Origin: Elusimicrobiota bacterium
GTDB lineage: Bacteria > Elusimicrobiota > Elusimicrobia > Elusimicrobiales > UBA9959
DNA: 17,097 nt
Reading direction: 5' to 3'
Assembly: GCA_003450815.1 (NCBI GenBank)
Contig: DMES01000007.1
Location: forward strand, 1 to 17,097
In this document: in pieces, positions 7,438-15,025 of the stretch
Layout: each line of letters opens with the position of its first letter
Position numbering within the stretch: position 1 is the first letter of the stretch
The notes under the pieces: generated by a model
The model's input: the letters and a program-made list of their open reading frames with translations, nothing else
Databases searched by the model: none
What the model was told of the DNA's origin: nothing
Made by a program: the position numbers and the translations under genes

Positions 7438-8229
7438 TTATAAGTCATCATCCTCCCCGCTGAAAGGAACCCACCAGCTTTTTTCCGTCCCCACCATAGT
7501 GCTGTAGGAATGCAATATCCCGAAATTACGGCACTGCACGCAATAGGAAGCCAATGCTTTATCTCCGGCAAGTTCTTTCTTGATCTCATCGATCATGACT
7601 ACGCTTGTTTTCTTTTCGGAGTGGATCTTTTCAATAATGAACTCTTGGTCCTCCTTCGTCAGGAACGAATAAGCCGGCGCCAGCGCGTAACGGTCTACCA
7701 GTGCCAGCAGATCCTCCGGATACACGTCCTTGGTGGACTCGGTCTCAATGTCAACCACGCTCAACTGCCCGAAAAGGCTCCGGGCCTTCGCCGGATCCGA
7801 GTTCGGATAAGTCGTAATGCATGGGATGGACATCCTGAAGAATATCTTCACTTTATCGTCAAGCGAGGGGACCTTGGCGATATACGTGCAATTATACTTA
7901 ACCAGGCATTTCTCCCTTGATACCGGCGTAAGTTTCTCTATGAAGAACGGATACTCGAAGGTGACCTTAACCGTGGTGGCGTTCAATTCCTTGAGATAAT
8001 ATCCGATGTTGTGCCTGAGCGAGGCAGTCCCGATATGATCCCTGTGCCGGTGTACTATCTTTATGAACGTGTCGATCCAATCGGCTTCGAATTCGTGCAT
8101 GATGCGCGCGTCGATGCTGATGTTCGCCACCGTTCTTTGTCCTTTCGGGTCCGTTTTCGACAGCACGTCGATGGGAAAGGGCAGGTCTCTCATCCCCACA
8201 TCCACAAGGAATCTTTTTTCTTCATTCAT
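7438..8229 (-). CDS. FolE2 (GTP cyclohydrolase IB)-like protein, altered metal site
   Basis: The 263-residue product aligns along its length with GTP cyclohydrolase IB (FolE2/MptA): VGMRDLPFPI (11-20) matches the family opening VGIKDLRFPI, YPFFIEKLTPVS (93-104) matches the FPFFRKKTAPVS segment, and EFIIEKIH (196-203) and FGILHSYS (236-243) match the late motifs. FolE2 opens GTP to start folate or queuosine synthesis. From memory of the Neisseria enzyme, four ligands bind the metal: Cys147, His159, Glu201 and His246. A gap-free alignment over 25 residues puts Tyr141 at the Cys and Phe153 at the His; Glu200 and His240 are kept. The protein is therefore unlikely to be an ordinary cyclohydrolase. 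AGGAGG stands seven bases before the ATG, and the start overlaps the upstream stop codon by four bases (ATGA), so it is translationally coupled to the pseudokinase gene. Confidence 0.8.
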   Translation of the reverse strand: MNEEKRFLVDVGMRDLPFPIDVLSKTDPKGQRTVANISIDARIMHEFEADWIDTFIKIVHRHRDHIGTASLRHNIGYYLKELNATTVKVTFEYPFFIEKLTPVSREKCLVKYNCTYIAKVPSLDDKVKIFFRMSIPCITTYPNSDPAKARSLFGQLSVVDIETESTKDVYPEDLLALVDRYALAPAYSFLTKEDQEFIIEKIHSEKKTSVVMIDEIKKELAGDKALASYCVQCRNFGILHSYSTMVGTEKSWWVPFSGEDDDL

Positions 8230-9308
8230 ATAATTTCCTCCTGTACCGCGTTCTTACTGTTGTCTATCATGATCCGCCAGATGTCGCCTTTCAGGACCAT
8301 AACCTTAATCCTGGAATCCTGTTCAGAGATAAGGGTGCCGCCGGCCCGGTCTGAGATGGGGAATCGGCAGCGCAGCCCTAAAAATTCCAGTCCGCTGCAG
8401 ATGCCCTGGATAAATGCGGCGCATTTAGAGGGTTCTTCCGTAATAAACAGGATAGCGTCCGCTCCGCCAAGCAGCGCGGAGAACGCTCCGGAGTATCTGA
8501 TTATGTCATAGAGTAAGATCTTCCTGGCCATAGCCTTTTTAACGCTGGTATCGGCGTTCATCAGGTCCATGAAACTGCAGGCGGTTCCGGTCAGACCCCG
8601 GAAGCCGCTTCTTGCCGAGAGGAGCGTATTTATTTCCTTGAGGGAAAACCCGGCGGCCTGCAGCTCAAAAACCACCGAGACATCAATATCGCCGCAGCCG
8701 GAGTGCGAAGGGAGTCCCTCTACGGGCGTGAATCCGATCGTGGTGTCCAGAGGCCTGCCGTTATTAACAGCCGCCATATTCGGGTGGTCCCCGAGATGAA
8801 TGGAGATCACTTTCGACACCGGCGGCCCCAAGAGTTTCTGCGCTTCCGCGAAGGCCCACTGATGCGTAAGGCCGTAGTCTCCATAGCGTTTTAGGCCTCT
8901 GGCCCGCAGCAGCGGGGACAGCGCGTAAGCGCTCGCTTCAAGCGGCATTTCCATGAAAAATGCCGTGTCGCACAGCAGGATGTGCGGCACTTTCGGCATT
9001 ATGCGGAGCATTCGCTTCAGAGCCGCATAAGTCAATTCATTGTATTCCGGCAGGTATCGAACCGCGGCGCCCACCGCTTCCAGCACCTTGGGCGTAACGA
9101 TCTGCGCCGGGAGACGTACCAGTTCGCCGCCATGGCGAAGCCTGTAAACCACGGACGCGGTTCGCTGCCGGCTGTCGGAGTTCCCGCCAGTTATTGCCAG
9201 CCAGTCGGCGTCCGTGAGACATTCTCCGGACGAGAAACTTTTGGCGGAGTGTTTGCCCCATTTTATCGCCGGGGGGGCGGGATCAATTAGAAGTTGCATA
9301 TTTTTCAC
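8226..9308 (-). CDS. Acetate-kinase-family pseudokinase
   Basis: The 360-residue protein has an acetate kinase (ASKHA) fold seen in YRLRHGGE (55-62), CDTAFF (113-118), RYGDYGLTH (141-149), SIHLGDH (169-175), LDTTIGFTPVEGL (187-199) and LLGGADAILFIT (279-290). Several residues essential in the Methanosarcina enzyme are absent. The N-terminal NPGSSS-type loop is replaced by DPAPPA. The His180 position is Tyr145 and the Asn211 position is Asp174. The Arg241 position is Gly204, and the C-terminal NEE motif is replaced by KGDIWR. Arg56 and Asp114 remain at the Arg91 and Asp148 positions. It is also about 40 residues shorter than usual. I infer a catalytically inactive or repurposed subunit. The GTG start at 9308 has GAGG (9316-9319 on the plus coordinates) seven bases ahead and overlaps the upstream kinase gene by 26 bases; an ATG at 9299 is the alternative. 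Since acetate kinases are dimers, it may pair with the product of the upstream gene. Confidence 0.82.
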   Translation of the reverse strand: MKNMQLLIDPAPPAIKWGKHSAKSFSSGECLTDADWLAITGGNSDSRQRTASVVYRLRHGGELVRLPAQIVTPKVLEAVGAAVRYLPEYNELTYAALKRMLRIMPKVPHILLCDTAFFMEMPLEASAYALSPLLRARGLKRYGDYGLTHQWAFAEAQKLLGPPVSKVISIHLGDHPNMAAVNNGRPLDTTIGFTPVEGLPSHSGCGDIDVSVVFELQAAGFSLKEINTLLSARSGFRGLTGTACSFMDLMNADTSVKKAMARKILLYDIIRYSGAFSALLGGADAILFITEEPSKCAAFIQGICSGLEFLGLRCRFPISDRAGGTLISEQDSRIKVMVLKGDIWRIMIDNSKNAVQEEII

Positions 9309-10512
9309 CAGCCAGCCTCAGGCCTTCCCTGCATATGACCAGTTCTTCTTCAGTGGGAACGGCTAGGATTTTAACTTTGGAATTTGGAGAATTTAACAGC
9401 GAGATAGCGTCCCCTGTGGCCTGCCGGTTGGCCTGCAGGTCAAGTTCAACGCCGCACCAGCCCATGTCCCGGCATACCTTTTCGCGCAGCAGCCAGTTAT
9501 GTACCCCGATGTCGTCGGTGAAAATAAGGATATCCGTGCCTCCCAGGACAGCCGTATAGCCGCCTATGTATTTTTTAAGACGGTGCACGTACATATCGAA
9601 GGCCAGTTTGGCTTTAGGATCATTCCCAAGCTGCGCTATAATGTCCCGCATATCGCTGGAAAAACGCGATACTCCGAGCAGTCCGCTTTTCTTGTTTAAC
9701 ATGTCCACCATATCATCGCTGCGTTCCCCGTAGACGCCCATCAGATAAATGGCCAGCATTGCGTCCAGGTCGCCGCTGCGGGTGCTCATTACCAGCCCCC
9801 CAAGCCCAGTATATCCCATTGATGTGTCGAGTGACTTTCCGTTAAGGACCGCCACCGCGCTGGAACCTCCCGTTCCCAGGTGGCAGGCCACAATGCGGGT
9901 ATTTTCCAGCGGAACGCCAAGGTATTCGGCGGCTTTCCCGGTTACATACTGATAAGACAGTCCGTGAAAGCCGAATTTTCTGAAACCGAATCTTTTAACG
10001 ATGTCCTCCGGCAGGGGATAGGTGTAAATATGCGGAGGAATAGTGGAGTGGAAGGCCCCGTCGGCGGTTATATATTGGGGGATCTCCGGCAGGGTTCTTC
10101 TGCACTGAAGAATAACGCTGTACATGGCCGGGTGATGTATGGGCATCATCGGGATCAGCGATTTGAGCTTTGAAAGCAGCGCTTTGTCCACCCAGGCCGT
10201 TTTAAAACTGCCCCCGGCATGTCCCCAGCGGTGTCCGATATAGTTTATGGATATCCCCCGAGCTTTGAGCGCCTCCAAAGTCAGCAGTGCCGCGGCTTTG
10301 TGCGACTGTAGGGGGGCCTCGCATTTTTCATTATTTGAACCCTGTTGAAATTCAATAAAGGAAGGCTGGGTGCCCTTTACCCCTACGCGATGCGCCTTAC
10401 CGGTCAGGACAATTTTAAGGTCTCCGGCGGGAGTAGCCGCGAATACCTTAAAAGTCAATGAGGAACTTCCGCAGTTAAAAACCAGCACAGTTACATCCTT
10501 TTTAATTTCCAT
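9283..10512 (-). CDS. Acetate/propionate-kinase-like protein
   Basis: The 409-residue product is close to the normal length of acetate kinase, which interconverts acyl phosphate and ATP. Conserved positions include N13 in FNCGSSS, R95 in GHRWGHAGG, H126, D151 in ADGAFH, H183 in FGFHG, R245 in STRSGDLD and the acidic PTEEE near 387-390, so the acyl and phosphoryl chemistry could survive. Changes cluster in the nucleotide site: HLGNG reads HLGTG (T214) and the GGIGEN loop reads DDIGVHN (333-339). Nucleotide or substrate preference may therefore differ from AckA. The ATG at 10512 is used rather than the in-frame TTG at 10551, which overlaps the predicted transcription start. It is the first gene of the operon and overlaps the pseudokinase gene by 26 bases. 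No phosphotransacetylase gene is nearby, which argues against a routine Pta-AckA pathway. Confidence 0.85.
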   Translation of the reverse strand: MEIKKDVTVLVFNCGSSSLTFKVFAATPAGDLKIVLTGKAHRVGVKGTQPSFIEFQQGSNNEKCEAPLQSHKAAALLTLEALKARGISINYIGHRWGHAGGSFKTAWVDKALLSKLKSLIPMMPIHHPAMYSVILQCRRTLPEIPQYITADGAFHSTIPPHIYTYPLPEDIVKRFGFRKFGFHGLSYQYVTGKAAEYLGVPLENTRIVACHLGTGGSSAVAVLNGKSLDTSMGYTGLGGLVMSTRSGDLDAMLAIYLMGVYGERSDDMVDMLNKKSGLLGVSRFSSDMRDIIAQLGNDPKAKLAFDMYVHRLKKYIGGYTAVLGGTDILIFTDDIGVHNWLLREKVCRDMGWCGVELDLQANRQATGDAISLLNSPNSKVKILAVPTEEELVICREGLRLAGEKYATSN

Positions 10513-10556
10513 ATACGTTCTTCTCTTGTTCCAGGTACTTGGGCAGATCAAATCCC

Positions 10557-10585
10557 ATTATAGCTCACAGTATTCGTCCTGCCAG
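10557..10585 (-). promoter_or_regulatory. Promoter of the kinase/pseudokinase/FolE2-like operon
   Basis: On the minus strand a perfect TATAAT (10557-10562) follows CTGGCA (10580-10585, 4 of 6 consensus) with a 17-base spacer. It would give a leader of about 38 bases before the ATG at 10512. It faces away from the LysR gene across a shared 141-bp region, the usual arrangement for LysR control. Confidence 0.65.
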
Positions 10586-10611
10586 ATATAGGATAGCAGA
10601 AGAAATCGTAT

Positions 10612-10652
10612 TTGTTTAGCCGATAATAATGATATATACTATCGATAATATC
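10612..10652 (+). promoter_or_regulatory. LysR gene promoter and probable regulator-binding region
   Basis: TTGTTT (10612-10617) and TATACT (10635-10640) are 17 bases apart and point to the LysR gene. The segment CGATAATA occurs at 10621-10628 and again at 10643-10650, 22 bases (two helical turns) apart, and TATCGATA (10640-10647) is a palindrome overlapping the predicted start. These AT-rich dyads are likely binding sites for the LysR protein. The leader would be only about seven bases. Confidence 0.5.
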
Positions 10653-10653
10653 A

Positions 10654-11565
10654 ATGTTACCCATAAACTTTAACCAGCTTTATTATTTCTGGATCATCAC
10701 GAAAGCGGGAAGTATAACGGCGGCCACGCGGCAATTGCTGCTGAACCAATCCACTCTCAGCCAGCAGCTGAAGGAAATTGAGACCTCAATGGGGCGCCGC
10801 CTGCTGGTCCGCTCACGGCACGGGGTCACGCTTACAGAGGAAGGGAAAGTGGTTTTTGAATATTGTGACCGGATGTACCTTCAGGCAGAGGAACTGGCCG
10901 CGCAGTTAAAGAGCGGCAAGATCTCAAAAATTTCTCTTCTCCGCCTGGGTTTCTGCCGCTCGGTGTCAAGAGAAAAGGTTTTAAGCGTCGAAAGAGCCGT
11001 TAAGGCCGTGGACCCGGGAATTACGGTCAAGATCTTTTCCGGTACCGGGGAGGAGCTTGAAGATAAACTGCGGCGGCGTTCCTGCGACATGGTTATATCG
11101 AATATCGATTTCGCCGCTGCGCAGGCAATGGATTTTCGTGCGCGGCTGATAGCCAGCATCCCGCATTATTTTGTGGCGGCGCCGCAATTTAAAAAGCAAG
11201 GGAAAGCCTTTCCTCAAATGCTTTCCGGCATGCCCTTAATGGTGCATTCTCAGGAAGATCCTATCAGAAGGGCGGGTGAGGATTATTTGCGCCGCAATGG
11301 GGTTGTACTGAATGTGCATGCAGAGGTAGAGGACTCCGATCTTATTCTTACCATGGTTCTGCGCGGGGAGGGGGCCGGGTTTTTGGCTCCGAGCGCTATC
11401 AAAAAACACATTGAAACCGGCCGCTTGGTTAAACTTCATGAGCGCCCTATCGGGATCAATGAAAATCTTTGGCTGGTGTGCGGCAAATATAATTATTCCA
11501 ATGAGCGTGTGCAAAAGGCGATCAATGCCCTAATGGAACAGTTCAAATTCGCGTATCCCGGTTAG
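10654..11565 (+). CDS. LysR-family regulator, NhaR-like
   Basis: The 303-residue protein begins with a typical LysR helix-turn-helix: NFNQLYYFWIITKAGSITAA (5-24), then QSTLSQQLKEIETSMGRRLL. The opening NQLYYFW resembles NhaR more than metabolic LysR proteins. NhaR controls a sodium/proton antiporter in E. coli, but no antiporter is present here, so the likeness concerns only the DNA-binding domain. Residues from ~90 onward fit the periplasmic-binding-protein-like effector domain. It is divergently placed from the kinase/pseudokinase/FolE2-like operon, so that operon is its most likely target; its effector may be a metabolite of the pathway. No Shine-Dalgarno precedes the ATG. Confidence 0.9.
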   Translation: MLPINFNQLYYFWIITKAGSITAATRQLLLNQSTLSQQLKEIETSMGRRLLVRSRHGVTLTEEGKVVFEYCDRMYLQAEELAAQLKSGKISKISLLRLGFCRSVSREKVLSVERAVKAVDPGITVKIFSGTGEELEDKLRRRSCDMVISNIDFAAAQAMDFRARLIASIPHYFVAAPQFKKQGKAFPQMLSGMPLMVHSQEDPIRRAGEDYLRRNGVVLNVHAEVEDSDLILTMVLRGEGAGFLAPSAIKKHIETGRLVKLHERPIGINENLWLVCGKYNYSNERVQKAINALMEQFKFAYPG

Positions 11566-11589
11566 CTGTTGGCTGAACATTGCAACTAA

Positions 11590-11766
11590 AGTTACCGCGT
11601 AGTTACCAGACGTTATCCGAAACTATCACTTGTCGAAGAGCGCCGCAAGATCCGTAAGGCACAGGCCGGTTCCAAATCTGCAAGGGATGAGCTGGTGCTG
11701 GGCCACATCGGATTTGTCATGTGGCGCATACAAAAAACGCGAAAAACGAGCAATGGGCTCGTATGA
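11590..11766 (+). pseudogene. Fragment of a sigma-70-family factor (regions 1.2-2.1)
   Basis: This open frame has no start codon after the upstream in-frame TAA and ends at TGA (11764-11766). Its translation contains LSLVEERRKIRKAQAGSKSA followed by RDELVLGHIGFVMWRI, which closely follows the beginning of primary-type sigma factors (an acidic EER helix, AQ-G-(D/S)-x-x-ARDEL, then a hydrophobic FV helix). The downstream core-binding and DNA-binding regions are missing. I read it as the 5' remnant of a decayed or rearranged sigma factor gene. It lies between the LysR gene and a convergent phosphoesterase. Confidence 0.7.
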
Positions 11767-11785
11767 CTCTAAAGCTCAGAAGATG

Positions 11786-12622
11786 TTAGTTTGACGGTTC
11801 CTCGAATCTTTTCGCGTTCATATCGTTCAGGTTGATGATGACATAGCTCAAAAGGTCCGATTTTAGCTGACCTGGTTGGATGCAAACGGTTTCCCCGATT
11901 TTGGCGTTCCATATCCCGGTACGTGAGGGCGATTCGTGGATATGGCCATGCAAGGTTAACCGTGGCTGCCGCTTCTTGATAAAGTTGTATATCGCTTGTG
12001 AGCCAACGCCGCGCCCATCTTGGCAAATGTCCAGTCCTATGCGGTTGGGCGGCATGTGCATCACGTATACGTTCTTGTCCGGGTTCTTTGGCTTAGGGAG
12101 CAATTCCAGCTCTTCCTCAATAGTCGGCAGCGTCGCGGCATGCGCAACCCAATCGGAAAGCTCCTCAAAGCCTTTTTCCGTAGACAGGACGCCTGCGCCG
12201 AACTGCCGTTGAAAAACGTAGTCCTTGTTATCCCTTCGGCACCTGTCTTTTAACTGGAACGGATAGTCCGCAACCCAGTTCATCCCGATAAACTCAAAAG
12301 ATTCCAGCTCAAATCTTGCCTGCGCCAGATTTACTGCGTGAGGATATTTTGAGCAAATTTCATTGAAGCACGCGTCATGGATTTTAAGGTCATCGTTGCC
12401 TAAATAACCCAAGTGATAGATGCCCGCTTTGTCATATTCAGCAAAGTAGTCGGAGAGAAAACCCTCTATAAACTCTCTCTGGGTACGATGGATATCGTCT
12501 TCCAGACAAAGCATGTCGCCGCCGTTGATGACGGCTTTGACTTCGTTCCTTTTGGCAATTTCCAGGACCAGCTGGTATTTAACCGTATCCCCATGCAGGT
12601 CCGTCACAAATAATATTTTCAT
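11786..12622 (-). CDS. Calcineurin-like metallophosphoesterase
   Basis: The 278-residue protein carries the complete metallophosphoesterase ligand set: D8 and H10 in TDLHGD, D36 in NGGDM, N76 in LGNDD, H189 in VMHMPP, and H227 and H229 in LHGHIHES. The metal site should therefore be functional and the protein should hydrolyse a phosphomonoester or phosphodiester. No signal peptide is seen, so it is likely cytoplasmic. The insert at residues ~120-185 between the GND and His motifs is longer than in minimal family members and may set specificity. The substrate cannot be named. A perfect 14-bp palindrome lies five bases before the ATG, and no Shine-Dalgarno is evident. Confidence 0.87.
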   Translation of the reverse strand: MKILFVTDLHGDTVKYQLVLEIAKRNEVKAVINGGDMLCLEDDIHRTQREFIEGFLSDYFAEYDKAGIYHLGYLGNDDLKIHDACFNEICSKYPHAVNLAQARFELESFEFIGMNWVADYPFQLKDRCRRDNKDYVFQRQFGAGVLSTEKGFEELSDWVAHAATLPTIEEELELLPKPKNPDKNVYVMHMPPNRIGLDICQDGRGVGSQAIYNFIKKRQPRLTLHGHIHESPSRTGIWNAKIGETVCIQPGQLKSDLLSYVIINLNDMNAKRFEEPSN

Positions 12623-12627
12623 TTTCG

Positions 12628-12641
12628 GTTTTCAAGAAAAC
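12628..12641. promoter_or_regulatory. 14-bp palindrome ahead of the phosphoesterase gene
   Basis: GTTTTCAAGAAAAC is a perfect palindrome ending five bases before the ATG of the leftward phosphoesterase gene. It could be an operator or influence translation start. No clear promoter hexamers were recognised around it. Confidence 0.35.
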
Positions 12642-12795
12642 AAAGTGAATCGTTGCTCGGTGCCACCGTTAAATCCTACCTCTTTTAATCAGGAAGGCCA
12701 AATACTGGATGCGAAAGTTTTGGTGCGACTAAAAGGGTTTTTACTATACTGTCCATAGGGCGGATCCTTGTTTGTGCCGATGTGGGAAAATTTTT

Positions 12796-14232
12796 ATGAA
12801 TATACCGAAACTATTGGATAAGATGCGGAATTGGATAGCGTATGACCCGGTGATGCGCCAGGAAATGCTTGAGGCCAAGGACGAATTTTTTGCGTTCTCC
12901 GAATATGATCAGGATGCGGGAGCCAAGGACAATATTACTGGGCTGCTGGCCGAATGGTTTATGTATGACAGGAAAACTACCCGCTACCTGAAAACTCCAG
13001 CGGAAGTGTTTCTCCAATATGGAGCCAAAGGGCTTACTTCTACCGAGAAGGCATTTTTTAAGAACCTTTCAAAAACCATCTTCGGTGTCTTTGAGGTTTT
13101 ATCTTCCGATAAAGAGGCAGGCATTCTGCGCATTAAACGGCTGGATGGTACTGGTGAGTGGGCGATTCGGGATATGAAGGGGAGCCGCAGTGCGACGGCT
13201 GGCAGCGTCATCTTTGCGAGGATTATCCCACTGCCGGATAATCCCGTTTTTACCGGCTGGGTCGCGGGTTGGCCTGGCGGCGCGGCTGATATGCGGCGGA
13301 TTTTCAGTAAGGCCTTCGCTAACCCGGAAAAGATTACCGGTTTTAAACCACGCCATCTTCTCAGGCTCTGGGCCAAGCCGGTGAACTGGATAGAAAAAGG
13401 CGAATTCTTCTGCAAGACCAGACTCGCAGGTATCTGGCAGAAATGGTGTGGCAAAAGCAGGCCTTTTGCGGAGCTGGAATCAGCTGTGGATGCTGGGGAC
13501 CATTCAAAATACCTGATCGCTGAGCAGACTCTGGTGGAGAGTTGTCCGGACCCCGAACAAGTCCAAGAAATCATGGGCCTGCTGCAAGCATACTGGAATC
13601 TCGCCTCTGGCAGCAAAGCCGGACTTAAAACTCCGGTAGAACTGGTTGGCGAAGGCCCTGGCCCTGTAGAAAAAAGTTTTTTAGATATGCTTGGCGCGGC
13701 AAATATGACCCGGCATAAAAAAACCGGAAAAGAATATTCAAGGGAAGAGAATGACGCCTGGCTGAAAACCACGGCTAATGGCGAGAAAGGCGTGAGTCCG
13801 TTTGAGCTCATCTCACAGGAAAGGAAAGCCCGTAACCATCCATATCCCGATAAGATAGCCTATTCCATAAAAATACAGGGCATTGCGAATAAGACCGGCG
13901 AAGCGGCCTCCGACAAGGCGCAGGCCGCGACGGGTTTTATGATGCATAAGAACTTTGAAAAAGCCGCCAGGCTTTATGAAGATGCTTTGACGGTTCTGAA
14001 ACACGACAAATCCATTTCGTATAGGGTCTTGGGCAATTTGGGAATATGCTACGCCTTAATGGGCGAGCGGGACCGCGCTCTGGAAACGCTGCGTGAGGCG
14101 CTACGGCATAATCCGGACTATGACCGGGCCAGGCGGCACTTGGGCGAATTGGAAAGCATGACGGCTGCGCAATATAAGAAGTTTCTTAAGAACGGGCCGG
14201 GACATCTCACGCACTCTGAATGGCGCGAGTAG
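12796..14232 (+). CDS. Uncharacterised protein with C-terminal TPR repeats
   Basis: The 478-residue product has no family I can name with confidence. Residues ~75-155 contain GVFEVLSSDKEAGILRIKRL followed by a basic/serine patch and SVIFARIIPLPDN. In my recollection this beta-rich arrangement resembles a domain often found in SEC-C metal-binding proteins, but no SEC-C motif is present. The middle part is charged. Residues ~375-450 form about two TPR units: MHKNFEKAARLYEDALTVL, then NLGICYALMGERDRALETLR with HNPDYDRARRHL. TPRs bind partner proteins. The ATG at 12796 is preferred over an in-frame TTG at 12772; the leader has only a weak GGGAAA. It is flanked by two phosphoesterase genes on the opposite strand. 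A -10-like TATACT lies at 12745-12750. Confidence 0.75.
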   Translation: MNIPKLLDKMRNWIAYDPVMRQEMLEAKDEFFAFSEYDQDAGAKDNITGLLAEWFMYDRKTTRYLKTPAEVFLQYGAKGLTSTEKAFFKNLSKTIFGVFEVLSSDKEAGILRIKRLDGTGEWAIRDMKGSRSATAGSVIFARIIPLPDNPVFTGWVAGWPGGAADMRRIFSKAFANPEKITGFKPRHLLRLWAKPVNWIEKGEFFCKTRLAGIWQKWCGKSRPFAELESAVDAGDHSKYLIAEQTLVESCPDPEQVQEIMGLLQAYWNLASGSKAGLKTPVELVGEGPGPVEKSFLDMLGAANMTRHKKTGKEYSREENDAWLKTTANGEKGVSPFELISQERKARNHPYPDKIAYSIKIQGIANKTGEAASDKAQAATGFMMHKNFEKAARLYEDALTVLKHDKSISYRVLGNLGICYALMGERDRALETLREALRHNPDYDRARRHLGELESMTAAQYKKFLKNGPGHLTHSEWRE

Positions 14233-14358
14233 GCTGTTTATTGGATATTAAATCGCTCGTGAAATCTGGTTGCCATTGTTCGTGAGATATTCCGCAGGGT
14301 TTGGTGCCAGCAACGCTCGTTTTACATTATGCGTGTCTGGGACAGGTTGGGGAATCCC

Positions 14359-14940
14359 CTAATGGTTGATGGCTCCGGCGGAAACGCATTTTCCGTTACG
14401 GTGTGAAATGTTGTTTTCGAGATGTATAAGCATAGCGCCGCAGTGGGGACATTTATAATGCGGCGGCGACTGTACGGCTTGAGTCAGTTCTTCTATGGTT
14501 CTAGGAGTAAAATCCCATACGTCCACACCGACATTGATTGCCCGGCCAAGCCGGATCCATTTTTCATGGATATGTCCGCATAGGAGTTTTTGCTGCGTCT
14601 TTATCGGCTTGTGTTGGAGCAGCCAGCCGTCCCACTCAAGCTTCTCGTGCGCTTCCGTGAATCCGCCCTCAAGCATTTGACGAGCGCGCCTGTCATGGCT
14701 GCCAAGTATGATTATCTTTCGGGCACCGTTAAGCTGTTGAAGGAATTTCGGCCATTCGGAGGCCTTCCCCATGGCAAAATCTCCCAGGTGATAGACGATG
14801 TCATCCGGGGTCACAACGGCGTTCCACCGTAAAATCATCTCACGATTCATCTCCTCTGTAGAGGCGAACGGACGGGCGCAGTATTTAATAATGTTGAAAT
14901 GGTTAAAGTGCGTGTCGCTTGTAAAGAAAGTCTTTGCCAT
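14359..14940 (-). CDS. Phage-type metallophosphoesterase with zinc-finger tail
   Basis: The 193-residue protein matches the small phosphoesterases common in phages and mobile DNA: SDTHFNHFNIIKYCARPF (8-25), LGDF (52-55), CGHIHEKW (121-128) and INVGVDVWDFTP (135-146). Ligands seen are D9, H11, D54, H110, H123 and H125. The GNHD motif reads GSHD (80-83), so Ser81 stands where a metal- and phosphate-binding Asn is expected; activity may be weakened. Residues 164-185 add C164-X2-C167-X12-H180-X4-C185, a plausible zinc-binding finger not part of the minimal family. The substrate is unknown. The gene converges on the TPR protein gene. No Shine-Dalgarno is visible before the ATG. Confidence 0.85.
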   Translation of the reverse strand: MAKTFFTSDTHFNHFNIIKYCARPFASTEEMNREMILRWNAVVTPDDIVYHLGDFAMGKASEWPKFLQQLNGARKIIILGSHDRRARQMLEGGFTEAHEKLEWDGWLLQHKPIKTQQKLLCGHIHEKWIRLGRAINVGVDVWDFTPRTIEELTQAVQSPPHYKCPHCGAMLIHLENNISHRNGKCVSAGAINH

Positions 14941-15025
14941 TTGAATCTATGCCCCGGCTGAGCCATTCATTAACTCAGGTCCGGGCCTTTTGCGTGTCCG
15001 AATCGCAGATGGATTCAGATAACTT

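Noticed and set aside
9283..10512. Naming the first kinase ackA
   Set aside because: Nucleotide-site residues differ, no pta gene is nearby and its partners are a pseudokinase and a FolE2-like protein.
10654..11565. Naming the LysR gene nhaR
   Set aside because: Only the DNA-binding domain resembles NhaR, and no sodium/proton antiporter gene is adjacent.
12984..13811. Long minus-strand open frame opposite the TPR protein gene
   Set aside because: It is Ser/Pro-rich with no recognisable domain, and the plus-strand protein has clear TPR repeats, so this is a shadow frame.
14349..14359. GGGG-AAT-CCCC as a terminator
   Set aside because: The stem is only four base pairs, overlaps the stop codon and has no T-run.
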